Below, piece by piece: positions 18,070 to 27,930 of a stretch of DNA of 64,000 nt. The stretch is from Tunturibacter empetritectus (GTDB taxonomy: Bacteria; Acidobacteriota; Terriglobia; Terriglobales; Acidobacteriaceae): contig NZ_CP132932.1 in assembly GCF_040358985.1 (NCBI RefSeq), forward strand, positions 1 to 64,000. Direction: 5' to 3'. The translations under genes and the position numbers were made by a program. The notes beneath the pieces were generated by a model. That model searched no databases. It saw only the letters and a list, made by a program, of their open reading frames with translations, and was not told where the DNA came from. Positions within the stretch are counted from its first letter, which is position 1. Each line of letters starts with the position of its first letter.

Positions 18070-19926
18070 TTGCAAAGTACACCGATCGCTGATTACGCCC
18101 TCTTGTCCGATTGCTGTTCCTCTGCTCTGGTGAACTCGCACGGTTCAATCGACTGGTTATGTATGCCAGACTTCGATTCTCAGTCTGTCTTCGGCCGGCT
18201 CCTCGATACGGACTGCGGACATTGGTCTATCTGTCCAAGGGATATTGTGCAGATAAGTCGAAAGTATGTGAAAGAAGCGATGGTTTTAGAGACAACATTC
18301 GTCGCGAAATCAGGGACCGCGGTTGTTACGGATGCCATGGCTCTTGGAAAGGGCGAGCGAGGACACGATCTTGGCCGTCGATCCCCACATGCTCTGTTGC
18401 GTTCAGTTGCTTGCACGAACGGCAACGTACATGTCGACTTTGAATACTCCCCACGCCCAGAGTACGGGCTTGTACTTCCGCTTCTAAAGCGCGTCAGCGG
18501 AGGACTGGAAAGCCGTGGAGGAGCGAGCATGTTTCTTCTCTCCACGCCAATCGATTTAGAAATTGTGGAGAGTGCTGCGCGCAACGAGTTCAAGCTCACA
18601 TCAGGTCAAGCTCTTCACTTTTCCTTACAACATCGTTCGGTTCTCGACGAACGTCCGCCTTCGTGGAGCCAGACGGAGATTGCTGATCACTCGGCCGATA
18701 CAGTGGAGGGCTGGCAGACGTGGTCTCAGCTGCATCAAAACTATCAGGGGCCCTGGAAGGAACTTGTCGCTCATAGCGGTCGTGTGCTCCAGGCTCTTAC
18801 GTACTTTCCAACAGGAGCCATTGTGGCGGCGCCTACGACCTCTTTGCCGGAATCGGTTGGTGGGGACCGGAACTGGGACTATCGCTTCACCTGGGTTCGA
18901 GATGCCAGCTTTACGCTGGAGGCTCTGTGGGTTGCGGCCTGTCCGGATGAAGCATTGAAGTTCTTCAATTTTCTTGCGGAAGCAGCCCTGACGCAGGTCC
19001 GCAGAGGAGCGGACCTGCAGATCATGTTTGGAATCCGTGGTGAGCACGACCTCACCGAACGGACGCTGCCTCAAATGCGCGGATGGCGCGATAGCAGCCC
19101 GGTCCGCATAGGCAATGGCGCATGGAACCAGCGCCAGTTGGACGTTTATGGTGAATTGATGGGTGCTGTCTTTTTGCTCAGGCAACAGCTCAACGGTCTG
19201 GACGAGCTTACCGGCGAGTTCCTGGTCAGTATCATAGACGCAGCGGCCTCGCACTGGCAGCAAAAAGACCAGGGAATCTGGGAGATCCGCGGTGAGCCGC
19301 GACACTTTCTCTATTCCAAGCTAATGTGCTGGGTTGCTCTAGATAGAGGCATCCAAATGGCCGAACTCTTGCATGCTGCAGATAGGGTATTGTCTTGGAA
19401 ACAGACTCGAGAAGAGATTCGCGAAGCAATTCTTTCACAAGGTTGGAGCCAGAAGGCCGGATCTTTCTCGCAAGCATTTGGGACAGATGACCTGGATGCA
19501 TCCTCTTTGATGATCCCCATTGTCGGCTTTCTGCCAGCGGACGATGCGCGAGTTCTTTCTACTATAGAGGCAACTGTCACACACCTCACGGACCAGCATG
19601 GTCTCGTTTTTCGCTACATTGCACAAGATGGCTTGGCTGGCAAGGAAGGCTCCTTTCTTCTATGCACCTTCTGGCTTGCACAGTCACAAGCGATGTCAGG
19701 GCAGTTAGATCGAGCTAAGGTGACTTTCGCCAAGGCTGTCGGATTTGCCAACGACGTCGGATTGCTCTCCGAAGAGATACTTCCAGATACAAAAGAACTC
19801 TTGGGCAACTTTCCTCAGGCATTCAGCCACATCGGATTGATAAATGCTGCGTGGGCGATTTTTCAGCGTGAGAGCGGAGCATCTGAGTACGAACCCACTA
19901 TGACTACCAGTGTCTCCACGGTCTAG
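18070..19926 (+). CDS. GH15 glucoamylase/trehalase-like glycosidase
   Basis: About 618 residues from TTG 18070, which has GAGAGG at a good distance; an in-frame TTG at 18055 is the alternative. The N-terminal IADYALLSDCCSSALVNSHG and GSIDWLCMPDF are the signature of bacterial GH15 enzymes. GDRNWDYRFTWVRDAS at about 261-276 matches the catalytic-domain opening, with SVRIGN..QRQLDVYGEL-like sequence later (RIGNGAWNQRQLDVYGE). It is cytoplasmic and hydrolyses alpha-glucosidic bonds in maltodextrin, glycogen or trehalose; the sequence does not tell which. A perfect 10-bp hairpin inside it (18993-19018) is coding. Confidence 0.9.
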   Translation: MQSTPIADYALLSDCCSSALVNSHGSIDWLCMPDFDSQSVFGRLLDTDCGHWSICPRDIVQISRKYVKEAMVLETTFVAKSGTAVVTDAMALGKGERGHDLGRRSPHALLRSVACTNGNVHVDFEYSPRPEYGLVLPLLKRVSGGLESRGGASMFLLSTPIDLEIVESAARNEFKLTSGQALHFSLQHRSVLDERPPSWSQTEIADHSADTVEGWQTWSQLHQNYQGPWKELVAHSGRVLQALTYFPTGAIVAAPTTSLPESVGGDRNWDYRFTWVRDASFTLEALWVAACPDEALKFFNFLAEAALTQVRRGADLQIMFGIRGEHDLTERTLPQMRGWRDSSPVRIGNGAWNQRQLDVYGELMGAVFLLRQQLNGLDELTGEFLVSIIDAAASHWQQKDQGIWEIRGEPRHFLYSKLMCWVALDRGIQMAELLHAADRVLSWKQTREEIREAILSQGWSQKAGSFSQAFGTDDLDASSLMIPIVGFLPADDARVLSTIEATVTHLTDQHGLVFRYIAQDGLAGKEGSFLLCTFWLAQSQAMSGQLDRAKVTFAKAVGFANDVGLLSEEILPDTKELLGNFPQAFSHIGLINAAWAIFQRESGASEYEPTMTTSVSTV

Positions 19927-20358
19927 GTTCATGAGGCAGGACTTCTCCAACGGATGTCCGGAATCGCCATCAGCGTAGGCAAGAATATCTAGAACATGGG
20001 AACGAGCTGATTCCCACTGTCAAGCCTGCTCTGGGCTCGGATGGCAGTCGCAGAGTTTCGCGTGGCAATGATCGAAGGCGCGAAGGATATCATTTCTCCC
20101 TTTGGGGTATTCGGTCCCTGTCTAACGCGCGTCTCGGTAACTAGCATACTCAAGGATGGCCGCGTAGCGGATAGGATACGAGTGGAGACCGATCGTTAAC
20201 GGTGCGCCTGCATCCTGCAAAGAACCCTAAAAGTAGAGTGTGACTCGCGCTGAGTCTGCTTCCAATACAAAGCTGACAATGAAAATATCAGACAAGTTGC
20301 GAGGCAACATGATGAAGAGCCCACGCAAAGATTCTCTCTCGATGACCATCCGTATCGG
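19927..20358. other. Intergenic stretch between convergent genes
   Basis: 432 bp. The only notable frame is 20041-20202 (+), about 52 codons starting MAVAEFRVAMIEGAKD, without a ribosome site and without a recognised family. It may be a relic or chance. No terminator with a T-tract was seen. Confidence 0.4.
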
Positions 20359-23300
20359 TTAATCTGAGAGAGGGCGCTTTGTCATTCGTCCAATCAGCTT
20401 CAGAAGGCGCATTACAAGACTTGCGGGAGCTTTCTTGTATATCGCGCTTCCGGGGATGCGCAAAACGACCTCCGCCCCCTCTGGTGAACTGGAAACCTCG
20501 AGTTTGGCACCGATATGGGCGGACCTTTCGCGCATGCCGGTCAAACCGTAGTGGCCAGCCTTTCCGCTTTTCAAGATGCTCGAATCAATTCCTCTTCCAT
20601 CATCGCGAATGCGAAGCAGAAGGTTGTTGTCGTAGGCTAGTTCGATGTCGATTCGATGGCCATTCGAATGAAGGCAAGCATTGCGAATCGCTTCATCGCC
20701 TATCCGATAGACCTCATCCCGTGCAATCGGATGCATTTCTCTGCATTTGCCTGTTACTGATATATTCACGGAGATGGCGCGATTGATTGCACAGTTCTCA
20801 AAAGAAGCACGGAGGGCTGCTGCGAGGTCATTTCCTTCGGTCGTTGAGTTGCGCAGCGAGTCTAGCGCTGCCCGTCCCTCCCTTGAAGCACGCTCTGACC
20901 ATTCGGAGATACGTTGTGCAAACTTTTTAGCAGTTGGTTCGTGGATGGTATCGTTCGCCTGATCTGCAACCATCTTCATCCCTTGGATAGTTTGCAGCAG
21001 CGTATCGTGCAGATCGCGCGCGAGACGTGTGCGTTCCTCCAACCGTTCATCGAACCGTGCCTTCATCGCGGCTCGATACTGCCGTATCCTCATGAGGTAG
21101 ATTGAGTATACCGTCGCCAACAACAAGAGAGTGCACAGTAGTCGAAACAAGACTGTCTAGTACCAGGCAGGAGGTACTGTGAAACGGAATAGAACTCCGA
21201 CAGAATTCCACACTCCATCGTTGTTGCAGGCGATTACCTGAAACGTGTAGTGGCCTGGGCGAAGGTCGTTGTAAAAGGCCTGACGGCGCATTCCAGCATC
21301 GATCCAGTTTCTGTCATGTCCGACCAGCCGGTAGCGGAATTTAACCTTCTCCGGCAAAACGTAGCTCAATCCCGCATAGTCAATTTCAGTGTCTCGCGGC
21401 GAGATCGGAAATTGGAGTCTGGTGCTCAGCGGCAGATCCTCGCGATCGACGATGATGCGCTCGATATGAACGGGTGGAGCATCGAGTTGTATGGAATATT
21501 GTGAGGATCGACCACTTGGACGATGCTGCCGTTAGTCGACCAGAGGCGCCCGTCTGGAGCGATCGTCACGGCCGTGCTACCGCCTCCGAGCCCCGGCCTG
21601 ACACCGTCGCGGAGGTCAAAGACAACCGTTCGCATAAGGTGACTAGAACTGCGCCACCACTGTGCAAGCTCCTTGTCACTAACCCTTACGATGCCACACT
21701 CCATATAGAACCAGTGTGAACCTACGCGATCATCAACGATTGAAAATCCAGTATCACAGGGCATTCCGTCTTTCGTTGTTAAGCTTCGCGCTTCTCCATT
21801 CTGATATCGGTAGAGCGTATGTTCAACGCTCGAGATCCAAAGAGTGCCATCTGAGTCTGATCTCAAGCCGTAGACACTTCCGTTATAACCTTTGACGGGC
21901 TCGAATTGTCCATTGTGGAACCAGAACAAACCGTGAACATAACCACCGGCCCACAAACCACCTTCTGGATTGGGCGCTAAAAACAATGTTTGATTTCCGG
22001 GTGTCGGAAACCTAGCGACAACGCGAGCATCGTCTAGGCGATACAGTGCCTTCTCGCGCGATTGTTGATCGATATCCGATACCCATAACTGGTGTTGAGT
22101 ATCCTGCGCCATTGCTGCAGCGTAGTGAATCTTCATGCCCTCCGGGCCGGACACCTCGATAACGTTTCCGGCTCGGTACGACAGTAGTTTCTCCCCGGCT
22201 GTGGCCCACATTCTTCTGTGTGAATCGTTGTAGAGCAAGTCGGTGTAAGAATCCGAAGACTTCAGATGTGAGAAATCCTGACCCTGATAAACGTCGATGC
22301 CATGATCCATCCCAACCCAAACATGTCCGTCTGCGGCGGCCGCAATACTGGAAGCATCTTCACCCGATAGCCCTTGGTTTTCAGTAAAGGAGATAACCGG
22401 GAGGTCGCGGAATTCGCCAATGCCGCCGCTTGTCGTCACCCAAAGATTGCCTTCCCTATCTTCAAAGATGCTATGAAAGGAGTTGCCGCAAAGGCCGTTC
22501 GTAGTGTCGTAGTGATCGAGTTTTCCGTCGCTGAGCTTGTAAAGACCGTTGGATTGACTCCCAATCCACAACGAATGGTCATGATCGAAGAAGAGACAGC
22601 TTACAGAAAGTGTTCTACCGTCAACTTCCGGGGTGACATAACTCTTCCATTGTCCATTGGAGAATTGCAGCAGCCCCCCTGACGGACCGTTATCACGCCG
22701 CCCCCCCCATATCGTCCCGTCTTGATCCGCAACGAGCGCCAGCACATAGCTGAATGACTTGGAATGACCCACATTTAGAGGGTATGTCTGAGGCTTCTCC
22801 CCTGCTTGCCAGTGGCAGATGCTGTCTTCGCTGCCGACCCAAATCGACCCTGGCTTTTCAGACGCGATAGAGAATCCGCGTGTACACCCAAATCCGTCTC
22901 GCTTGCTGATGCAGGAGATATGCAGATCACCTATTTTGCAGAACATCCTCGGCTGTCCGCCGGCCTCCCAGTCGCCTTGTCCCATCCAGATTTCATTGTC
23001 CGAGTCTTCGAGGAATGGCCTAGGTAGCCTCTGCTTCTCTGGATAGTCATAAATATGACCGTTGGTCACCCGCGCCAGCCCCAACTCTGTTCCCACGTAC
23101 AAACTGCCATCGCGCGCGCCAAACAATTGTGAAACATCCTGACCGGGAAGCCGCTCGCCGACCGGAGGAGTCCAATGGGTGAAGCGAATACCATCGAATC
23201 GAAACAGGCCATTTGCTGTCCCAACCCAGACATAGCCGTCTGTTGTCTGGGCAATCGCCTTTGGTGAGCTATCGAGTCCACTCTCGCCAATGCGCCAAAT

Positions 23301-23390
23301 CTTGTGTCCATACTGCGCAATCCGGGTCGACGGGTTCAGCGCCTGCGCCGGACGACCACAGGCCAGAAGGAGGCACAGGGCTACGAGCAT
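20359..23390 (-). pseudogene. Broken propeller-sensor histidine kinase
   Basis: Same architecture as the kinases at 13462, 27931 and 35739. Signal peptide from 23390 (MLVALCLLLACGRPAQA), propeller, Y_Y_Y, membrane span, HisKA_3 (ARDLHDTLLQT) and HATPase. Two lesions break it. Around 21481-21487 the frame changes between IPYN and DAPPVHIER, which corresponds to LPHNDTPPPVHIER in the kinase at 35739. At 21157-21159 an in-frame TAG replaces the Gln codon of the conserved AWYQT just before the membrane span. All domains are otherwise recognisable, so decay looks recent. A C-terminal kinase piece (20359-21150) could in principle still be made from an internal start. Confidence 0.88.
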
Positions 23391-23524
23391 AGCTCCCAGC
23401 CGTGACGGAGGACACGAAAGTGTCACATCACTCGATGTGTTCGCTCCGCTTGTAATCCGCACAGCTGACCACAGACGCAGGTTCTCCACTGATCCCAATC
23501 CTAAGCATTCTGGGGGCAGGTCAA

Positions 23525-23542
23525 CCTGTAGAAAACTCCAGC
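23525..23542. promoter_or_regulatory. Recurrent dyad element, copy 5
   Basis: CCTGTA-GAAAAC-TCCAGC, 134 bp upstream of the broken kinase start on the minus strand. Exact 14-mer match to copy 1. Confidence 0.5.
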
Positions 23543-23686
23543 TGTCGACGATTTAACGAGACGCTTCGTCGACTAGCAAAATCTTTGGCAAGCTTGCAAA
23601 GACAGGAGCTTTCTGCCTTTCGTCACTCAGAGAACACTTGCAATTTTGTTGATTGAGTTCGCGGTCTACTCGCCGTGTAGGACAGA

Positions 23687-23704
23687 CCTGCAGAAATATA
23701 TAGC
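23687..23704. promoter_or_regulatory. Recurrent dyad element, copy 6
   Basis: CCTGCA-GAAATA-TATAGC, 125 bp upstream of the sigma-factor start. Confidence 0.4.
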
Positions 23705-23829
23705 TCCAGTCCTGTTGCTTCTGATCTCCCGGAGGCGCACGAAATCCTTGAGATTAAGGTTCAACGCGGTAGCAACGCTTTGCGCCAGCCCTCTGGACTG
23801 GACGCCTTTTTGACTGAGGTACGCCCACC

Positions 23830-24516
23830 ATGGAAACGCTTCGCCAAGCAGTCGCTTCGCACGAAAGTCCGAAGTCACCGTTTCTCGTTAGACCTGCAGA
23901 CGATTCATCGGCAACCCGCGATGAGAAAGGGCTGATCGGCTCCATCCTCGCCGGAAATACGAGTCTTTACCATGATCTCGTCCGGCCCTACGAGACGCTT
24001 GTCTACCGCATGGCATTCGTGATGCTCCGGAACGAAGCCGATGCCGAAGACGCCGCTCAGGAGACCTTTCTACGGGCGTATCGCAAGCTGGCAAGCTTTC
24101 GGTCTGAATCTAAATTCAGCACCTGGCTCACCAGCATTGTCCTGAACGAGGCTCGCGCCCGCTTACGTCGTCGAAAAGGGGGACTTGCCGTTTCTTTGGA
24201 CTCTCTTTCGAATCAGGCATCGCTGTCACCTGCTCGATACGTCTGCGACAAACAGGAGAGTGTTCTACTGAGCCTGGAACGGGCTGAGTTGCGATCTCAG
24301 TTGCAACGAGCAGTTGCGGACCTTCCAGCGATCTACCGAGATGTGTTGCAGATGCGCCTTCTCGATGAATGCAGTGTCCGCTGTACGGCGCAGGCGCTTA
24401 AGTCAACGGAAGGGGTGATCAAAGCTCGCCTTCACCGCGCTCGCCGGATGCTTCAGAGACGGTTCGATGCAAATCGGACTCGGGAGAAGACCTTCCATGC
24501 CATCGGAGATTGTTGA
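23830..24516 (+). CDS. ECF-type RNA polymerase sigma factor
   Basis: A 228-residue extracytoplasmic-function sigma factor. Region 2 covers about 50-115, with DAEDAAQETFLRAYRKL binding core polymerase and the -10 element. Region 4 covers about 155-210, with LPAIYRDVLQMRLLDECS and a following helix-turn-helix. A low-complexity N-terminal tail of about 40 residues precedes region 2. No anti-sigma factor follows, which is unusual for a sensing ECF system. The next plus-strand genes are an outer-membrane barrel, an HMA protein and the MerT-kinase fusion, so a regulatory link is possible but not shown. Confidence 0.9.
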   Translation: METLRQAVASHESPKSPFLVRPADDSSATRDEKGLIGSILAGNTSLYHDLVRPYETLVYRMAFVMLRNEADAEDAAQETFLRAYRKLASFRSESKFSTWLTSIVLNEARARLRRRKGGLAVSLDSLSNQASLSPARYVCDKQESVLLSLERAELRSQLQRAVADLPAIYRDVLQMRLLDECSVRCTAQALKSTEGVIKARLHRARRMLQRRFDANRTREKTFHAIGDC

Positions 24517-24896
24517 ACGTGCGTTGCCTGCCAGGAACTTCCGCCGCTTTGCAATTGGGAAGGAAACTGGAAAACTTAGCTTCAAACAGTCTGCTCACAG
24601 ACCCAAGACAAACTCGTGTGTACGATGATTCAATCACGCTCGCTGATGCGTGACTTGCGTTGGGTGCACGAAATTCTACGTGGGAAAAAGACTGGTAGAT
24701 ACCTATGTTTTTCTATGGGCGTGAAATTCTTCATGCCACCTATGCTTACGGAATGTGCAATATGTACGCGCGTGCCGAATTACGCTGGAGTCCCCTCAAT
24801 ACACCCGTTGGGTGCCTCAGAAGCTTGGGTCAGCGCAAAGGTAAGAATGCGGCCGCGGGGTACGAGGGAAAGGCACGCTTCCGTAACACGCGTGAT
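24517..24896 (+). other. Leader of the barrel/HMA/MerT-kinase operon
   Basis: 380 bp without a supported gene. A frame runs through from ATG 24705, but that codon lies inside a dyad element, and the protein it would add has no family resemblance. I treat the region as non-coding upstream sequence. Confidence 0.5.
24702..24719. promoter_or_regulatory. Recurrent dyad element, copy 7
   Basis: CCTATG-TTTTTC-TATGGG, 177 bp before the preferred start of the barrel gene. Confidence 0.4.
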
Positions 24897-25772
24897 TTGA
24901 TCGAAAAAACGTGGACGAGATTCGTATTATTTTGCGCCTGCTCTATGATCATGACATCTTCAGCGCGCGCAACAGACCACAGCCCCTTGTTCAGCTATGC
25001 GACGCCTGTTAATGCCGAAGGGGAGTTCAGTTTCGACACTGGACTCTTTGGCCGTACCGGATCTGGGGGAACTCAGTTTTCAACTGGGTCAGGGTTTGGG
25101 TATGGCCTTAGGCCGCACGTCACTATCAACGCCTTTCTACCTGTCACATTCGGAACGGGCAATCTACCAGAAAGCCGAATCATGAGCGGTTCTGAATGGG
25201 CAATGGGTGTGTCTTGGCGCTTTCTCGATTCCGTCATTGGCGTGGGACGTCGGCTGGAGTCAACAGCGTCCGTAAGCGCAGTTGCGTCAGGTCCACAGCC
25301 TGCCACGGGCATACTTGGCGATCTGCATCGAGCGCCCGGTGTTGCTGGAACATTAGCAGCGGGAATGACTTCGCGGAGTCAATATCTTTGGGTAGGCTGT
25401 GGCTACACGCGTTATGCCAATGCTTCACATGACAGAAGACCTGACACAACATCTTGGAGCGTGGCATATGGTTACCGGCCGTCCAAGCTACGCCGAGGCG
25501 TCGATCAATGGGATTACCGTGGATTTATGGAGTTAGCCGGCGAACACACTGGAGAGGTGAAAAGCAGTGGAACGATCCTGCCGAACAGCAGTTCTACCAC
25601 GGTGTGGCTGGGACCTTCCGTCTTGGGGATCTTTAAGGAATTCGCAGTTGAGGCCGGGGTCCAGGGTCCAATCATTCGTGATGAATCGGACGTTATTTAT
25701 GGCCGTGAGCGCATTCGTTTCGGAGTCAACCTCAGCTATCTCAAATACTCGTCGCGGAGTCGCTCTCGTTGA
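24897..25772 (+). CDS. Predicted outer-membrane beta-barrel protein of a metal operon
   Basis: About 291 residues from TTG 24897 (the frame is open to ATG 24705). This start gives a good signal peptide, MIEKTWTRFVLFCACSMIMT, followed by ATPVNAEGEFSFDTGLFGRTG. The rest alternates Gly- and aromatic-rich strands (FGYGLRPHVTINAFLPVTFG; SWSVAYGYRPSK; RIRFGVNLSYLKYSS), as in small outer-membrane barrels. I do not recognise a named family. It stands 11 bp before the HMA gene, so a shared transcript is likely. A role in passage or sensing of a metal at the outer membrane is inferred from context only. Confidence 0.65.
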   Translation: MIEKTWTRFVLFCACSMIMTSSARATDHSPLFSYATPVNAEGEFSFDTGLFGRTGSGGTQFSTGSGFGYGLRPHVTINAFLPVTFGTGNLPESRIMSGSEWAMGVSWRFLDSVIGVGRRLESTASVSAVASGPQPATGILGDLHRAPGVAGTLAAGMTSRSQYLWVGCGYTRYANASHDRRPDTTSWSVAYGYRPSKLRRGVDQWDYRGFMELAGEHTGEVKSSGTILPNSSSTTVWLGPSVLGIFKEFAVEAGVQGPIIRDESDVIYGRERIRFGVNLSYLKYSSRSRSR

Positions 25773-25783
25773 AGGGATTGGTG

Positions 25784-26272
25784 ATGAAGATCGCAATTGC
25801 CGGAATCCTTGGAATGTGTGCGCTGACCGCTCAGGGCCAGTACAAGCAGATTAATTTGACTGTCTTCGGAATGGACTGTCCTCCGTGCGCCTTCGCAATC
25901 CGGCTCTCTATGAAGAACGTCCGTGGGGTCAGCGGCGTTGATGTCGACCTGAACAAGGGGCTGGTCGCGATCAAATTGACAGCTGGAAGTACAGCTGAGC
26001 TGAGACAGTTCAACGAGGCCGTGGAAAAGAACGGCTTCGCACATCAAGATGCAGATGTGCTTGTCGAGGGTGTTCTATCAGGCTCGCCGAAAGCACCGCT
26101 CCTGCAGGTAACGGGCACAAACGATCGCTACGCACTAATGCCGTTCGCTCAAGGAGTCGATGTTACATCCCTATTGGGAAAGTCGATAATCGTACAAGGT
26201 GTATTACCTCAGTCGGCGAAAGGTAAGGTTCCGGTCACCCTTCGATACAAGACGATCGCGGTGCCCCAATGA
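25784..26272 (+). CDS. Periplasmic heavy-metal-associated (HMA, MerP-like) protein
   Basis: 162 residues from ATG 25784, with AAGGGA before it; a TTG 15 bp upstream is less likely. Signal peptide 1-18, then an HMA domain at about 20-85 with the metal motif GMDCPPC (Cys32/Cys35). A second, roughly 75-residue beta-rich part follows, without a recognised family. MerP-like proteins capture Hg(II) or other soft metals in the periplasm and hand them to a membrane transporter. Here the next gene, overlapping by 4 bp (ATGA), has a MerT-like membrane half, which fits that pairing. Confidence 0.85.
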   Translation: MKIAIAGILGMCALTAQGQYKQINLTVFGMDCPPCAFAIRLSMKNVRGVSGVDVDLNKGLVAIKLTAGSTAELRQFNEAVEKNGFAHQDADVLVEGVLSGSPKAPLLQVTGTNDRYALMPFAQGVDVTSLLGKSIIVQGVLPQSAKGKVPVTLRYKTIAVPQ

Positions 26273-27417
26273 CGACTTCTTCGCTTCTAATGCCAGCGAT
26301 CAAGCGGGTTCGCCAAGCGTCGCTGATGAACTATCTATCATTGTTCGGGTCCTTCAGCACGCTCCTTTGCTGCGCCTTACCTTCGTTGCTTGTGTTGATG
26401 GGGATGGGAGCCACTGTAGCTTCCGCACTCTCAGTCGCTCCATGGCTTGTGACGATGTCGAAGCATAAAGTGTGGACGTTCGCTATCGCCGGCATACTCA
26501 TCAGCATGAGCTTCATGATGACGTATTGGATGGCTCCTCGGATGAGAGAGGGGGAAGCTTGCATAGAAGATGATCCGACGATGTGCGGGCGAGTAAGCAA
26601 GTTCAGCCGTATGCTGCTGTGGGGTTCAGCTACGATTTGGTCTTTCGGTTTCTTCATGGCCTACGTCCTGGGGGGCATACTGGAGTGGTACCAATTTGTA
26701 TGGTTTCGCCTGCTGTGTGGCCTCCTTGTGATTGCAATCGGCTGCTGGCTATATCTGTATCGACTCCGCCTCCGAGCTGCATCGATGAAGATGCGCTTTG
26801 ATGAACGGCTCGAAGAGAGGTCTCGTCTAGCGCGCGATCTGCACGATACGTTGCTGCAAACCATTCAAGGTGGAAAACTCGTCGCTGACAATGAAAAGAA
26901 TAATGTGCAGGAGCCCGCGGCAAAGATTGCTCTTCATCGTCTCTCTTCCTGGTTGGAGCGAGCTGTCCTTGAAGGCAGAGCTGCTTTAGACTCTCTTCGC
27001 GTTTCTACAACCGAGAGCAATCACCTCGCCGGCTCTTTGCGTGAGGCTTTCGAAGGCTGTAATGCTCAGATGGAGTTGGAATTGTTAGTGATAGGTGCGA
27101 ACAAAGAAATGCATCCAATCGCACGAGATGAGGTTTACAAAATTGGACATGAAGCCATACTGAACGCCTGCAATCATTCCAGAGGTAAACGTCTCATCGT
27201 CGAGCTTGTCTACGATCAAAATATGCTCCTGCGAATCCAAGATGATGGCGAAGGCATCGCCCCACACATCCTGCAAGCCGGCAGATCGGGCCATTACGGG
27301 TTGATCGGAATGCGCGAGAGAGCTGCTCGTATCGGAGCAAAGCACACGGTCGTGTGTTCGGAGACAGGTACAATAGTTACCTTGTTTGTGCCAGGCGAGG
27401 CGATCTTCATCGCCTGA
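26269..27417 (+). CDS. MerT-like membrane protein fused to a HisKA_3 histidine kinase
   Basis: 382 residues. Residues about 1-139 form a MerT-like module: a first span with the Cys34-Cys35 pair in TLLCCALPSLLVLMGMG, two more spans, a loop with Cys98 and Cys106, and a fourth span. At W140-Y141-Q142 it joins the kinase half of the local propeller kinases, whose equivalent site reads AWYQT. The kinase half has a span at about 144-164, phosphoacceptor His192 in ARDLHDTLLQT, N-box HEAILNACNHS (294-304), DDGEGI (325-330) and GHYGLIGMRER (341-351), all intact. It overlaps the HMA gene by 4 bp. Likely role: sensing a thiophilic metal, perhaps delivered by the HMA protein. Transport function may be lost or kept. 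Confidence 0.85.
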   Translation: MTTSSLLMPAIKRVRQASLMNYLSLFGSFSTLLCCALPSLLVLMGMGATVASALSVAPWLVTMSKHKVWTFAIAGILISMSFMMTYWMAPRMREGEACIEDDPTMCGRVSKFSRMLLWGSATIWSFGFFMAYVLGGILEWYQFVWFRLLCGLLVIAIGCWLYLYRLRLRAASMKMRFDERLEERSRLARDLHDTLLQTIQGGKLVADNEKNNVQEPAAKIALHRLSSWLERAVLEGRAALDSLRVSTTESNHLAGSLREAFEGCNAQMELELLVIGANKEMHPIARDEVYKIGHEAILNACNHSRGKRLIVELVYDQNMLLRIQDDGEGIAPHILQAGRSGHYGLIGMRERAARIGAKHTVVCSETGTIVTLFVPGEAIFIA

Positions 27418-27930
27418 TCTGGTCTGACTGTTGTACATATTTCCAAGTGAGGATCAATGTCAACAAGCTCTACTGTCGTTGATTGCTGCGGAGCGGTCGC
27501 TGAGCCGGACGGAGCGGAAGATTCTGACCGACTACGCCGCCGAGATAGTGTCGTTCGCTTTTGTAAGGCATAGAGTGCTGGTCTTGGAACTCGGAGCTGG
27601 AGCAACCGCCAAGACACCCGAGTCTATAAATCGATGCGCTCGTCATCTCGAGCATGGCCATCACATGCGGTTTCATATTTCCCTCGCGCGAACGGAAGAC
27701 CACGGTCATAGAGGTTTAGGGCTGAGGATCTTCGCTAGAATGATTCCGATCATCCAGTCACAGACCATACTTCTATTGTTGGTCTTAATGTCCTGGGAGC
27801 ACCCCCAAACTTAGGGATTTTACCTGCCTAATCTAGTAGGCGCTGTTTCTAACCGGGTGTTTCCGGCTTCAAATGCTGGTTCGAGTAAACCGAGCACTAC
27901 CCCGATCAATGTGAGTGAGATAGTTGATCA
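27418..27930. other. Intergenic stretch between convergent kinases
   Basis: 513 bp. A 37-codon frame at 27457 has a GAGGA ribosome site but no family; the longer frames on both strands look like chance. No T-tailed terminator was seen. Confidence 0.4.

Noticed and set aside
18993..19018. Perfect 10-bp inverted repeat (GCAGGTCCGC / GCGGACCTGC)
   Set aside because: It lies in the middle of the GH15 coding sequence and encodes conserved residues (TQVRRGADLQ); no sign of a regulatory role.
24705..24896. N-terminal extension of the barrel protein from ATG 24705
   Set aside because: The ATG lies inside a dyad element and the added 64 residues have no family resemblance; TTG 24897 gives a proper signal peptide.
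27431..27814. 127-codon plus-strand frame after the MerT-kinase
   Set aside because: No domain or ribosome site; composition looks like non-coding sequence.
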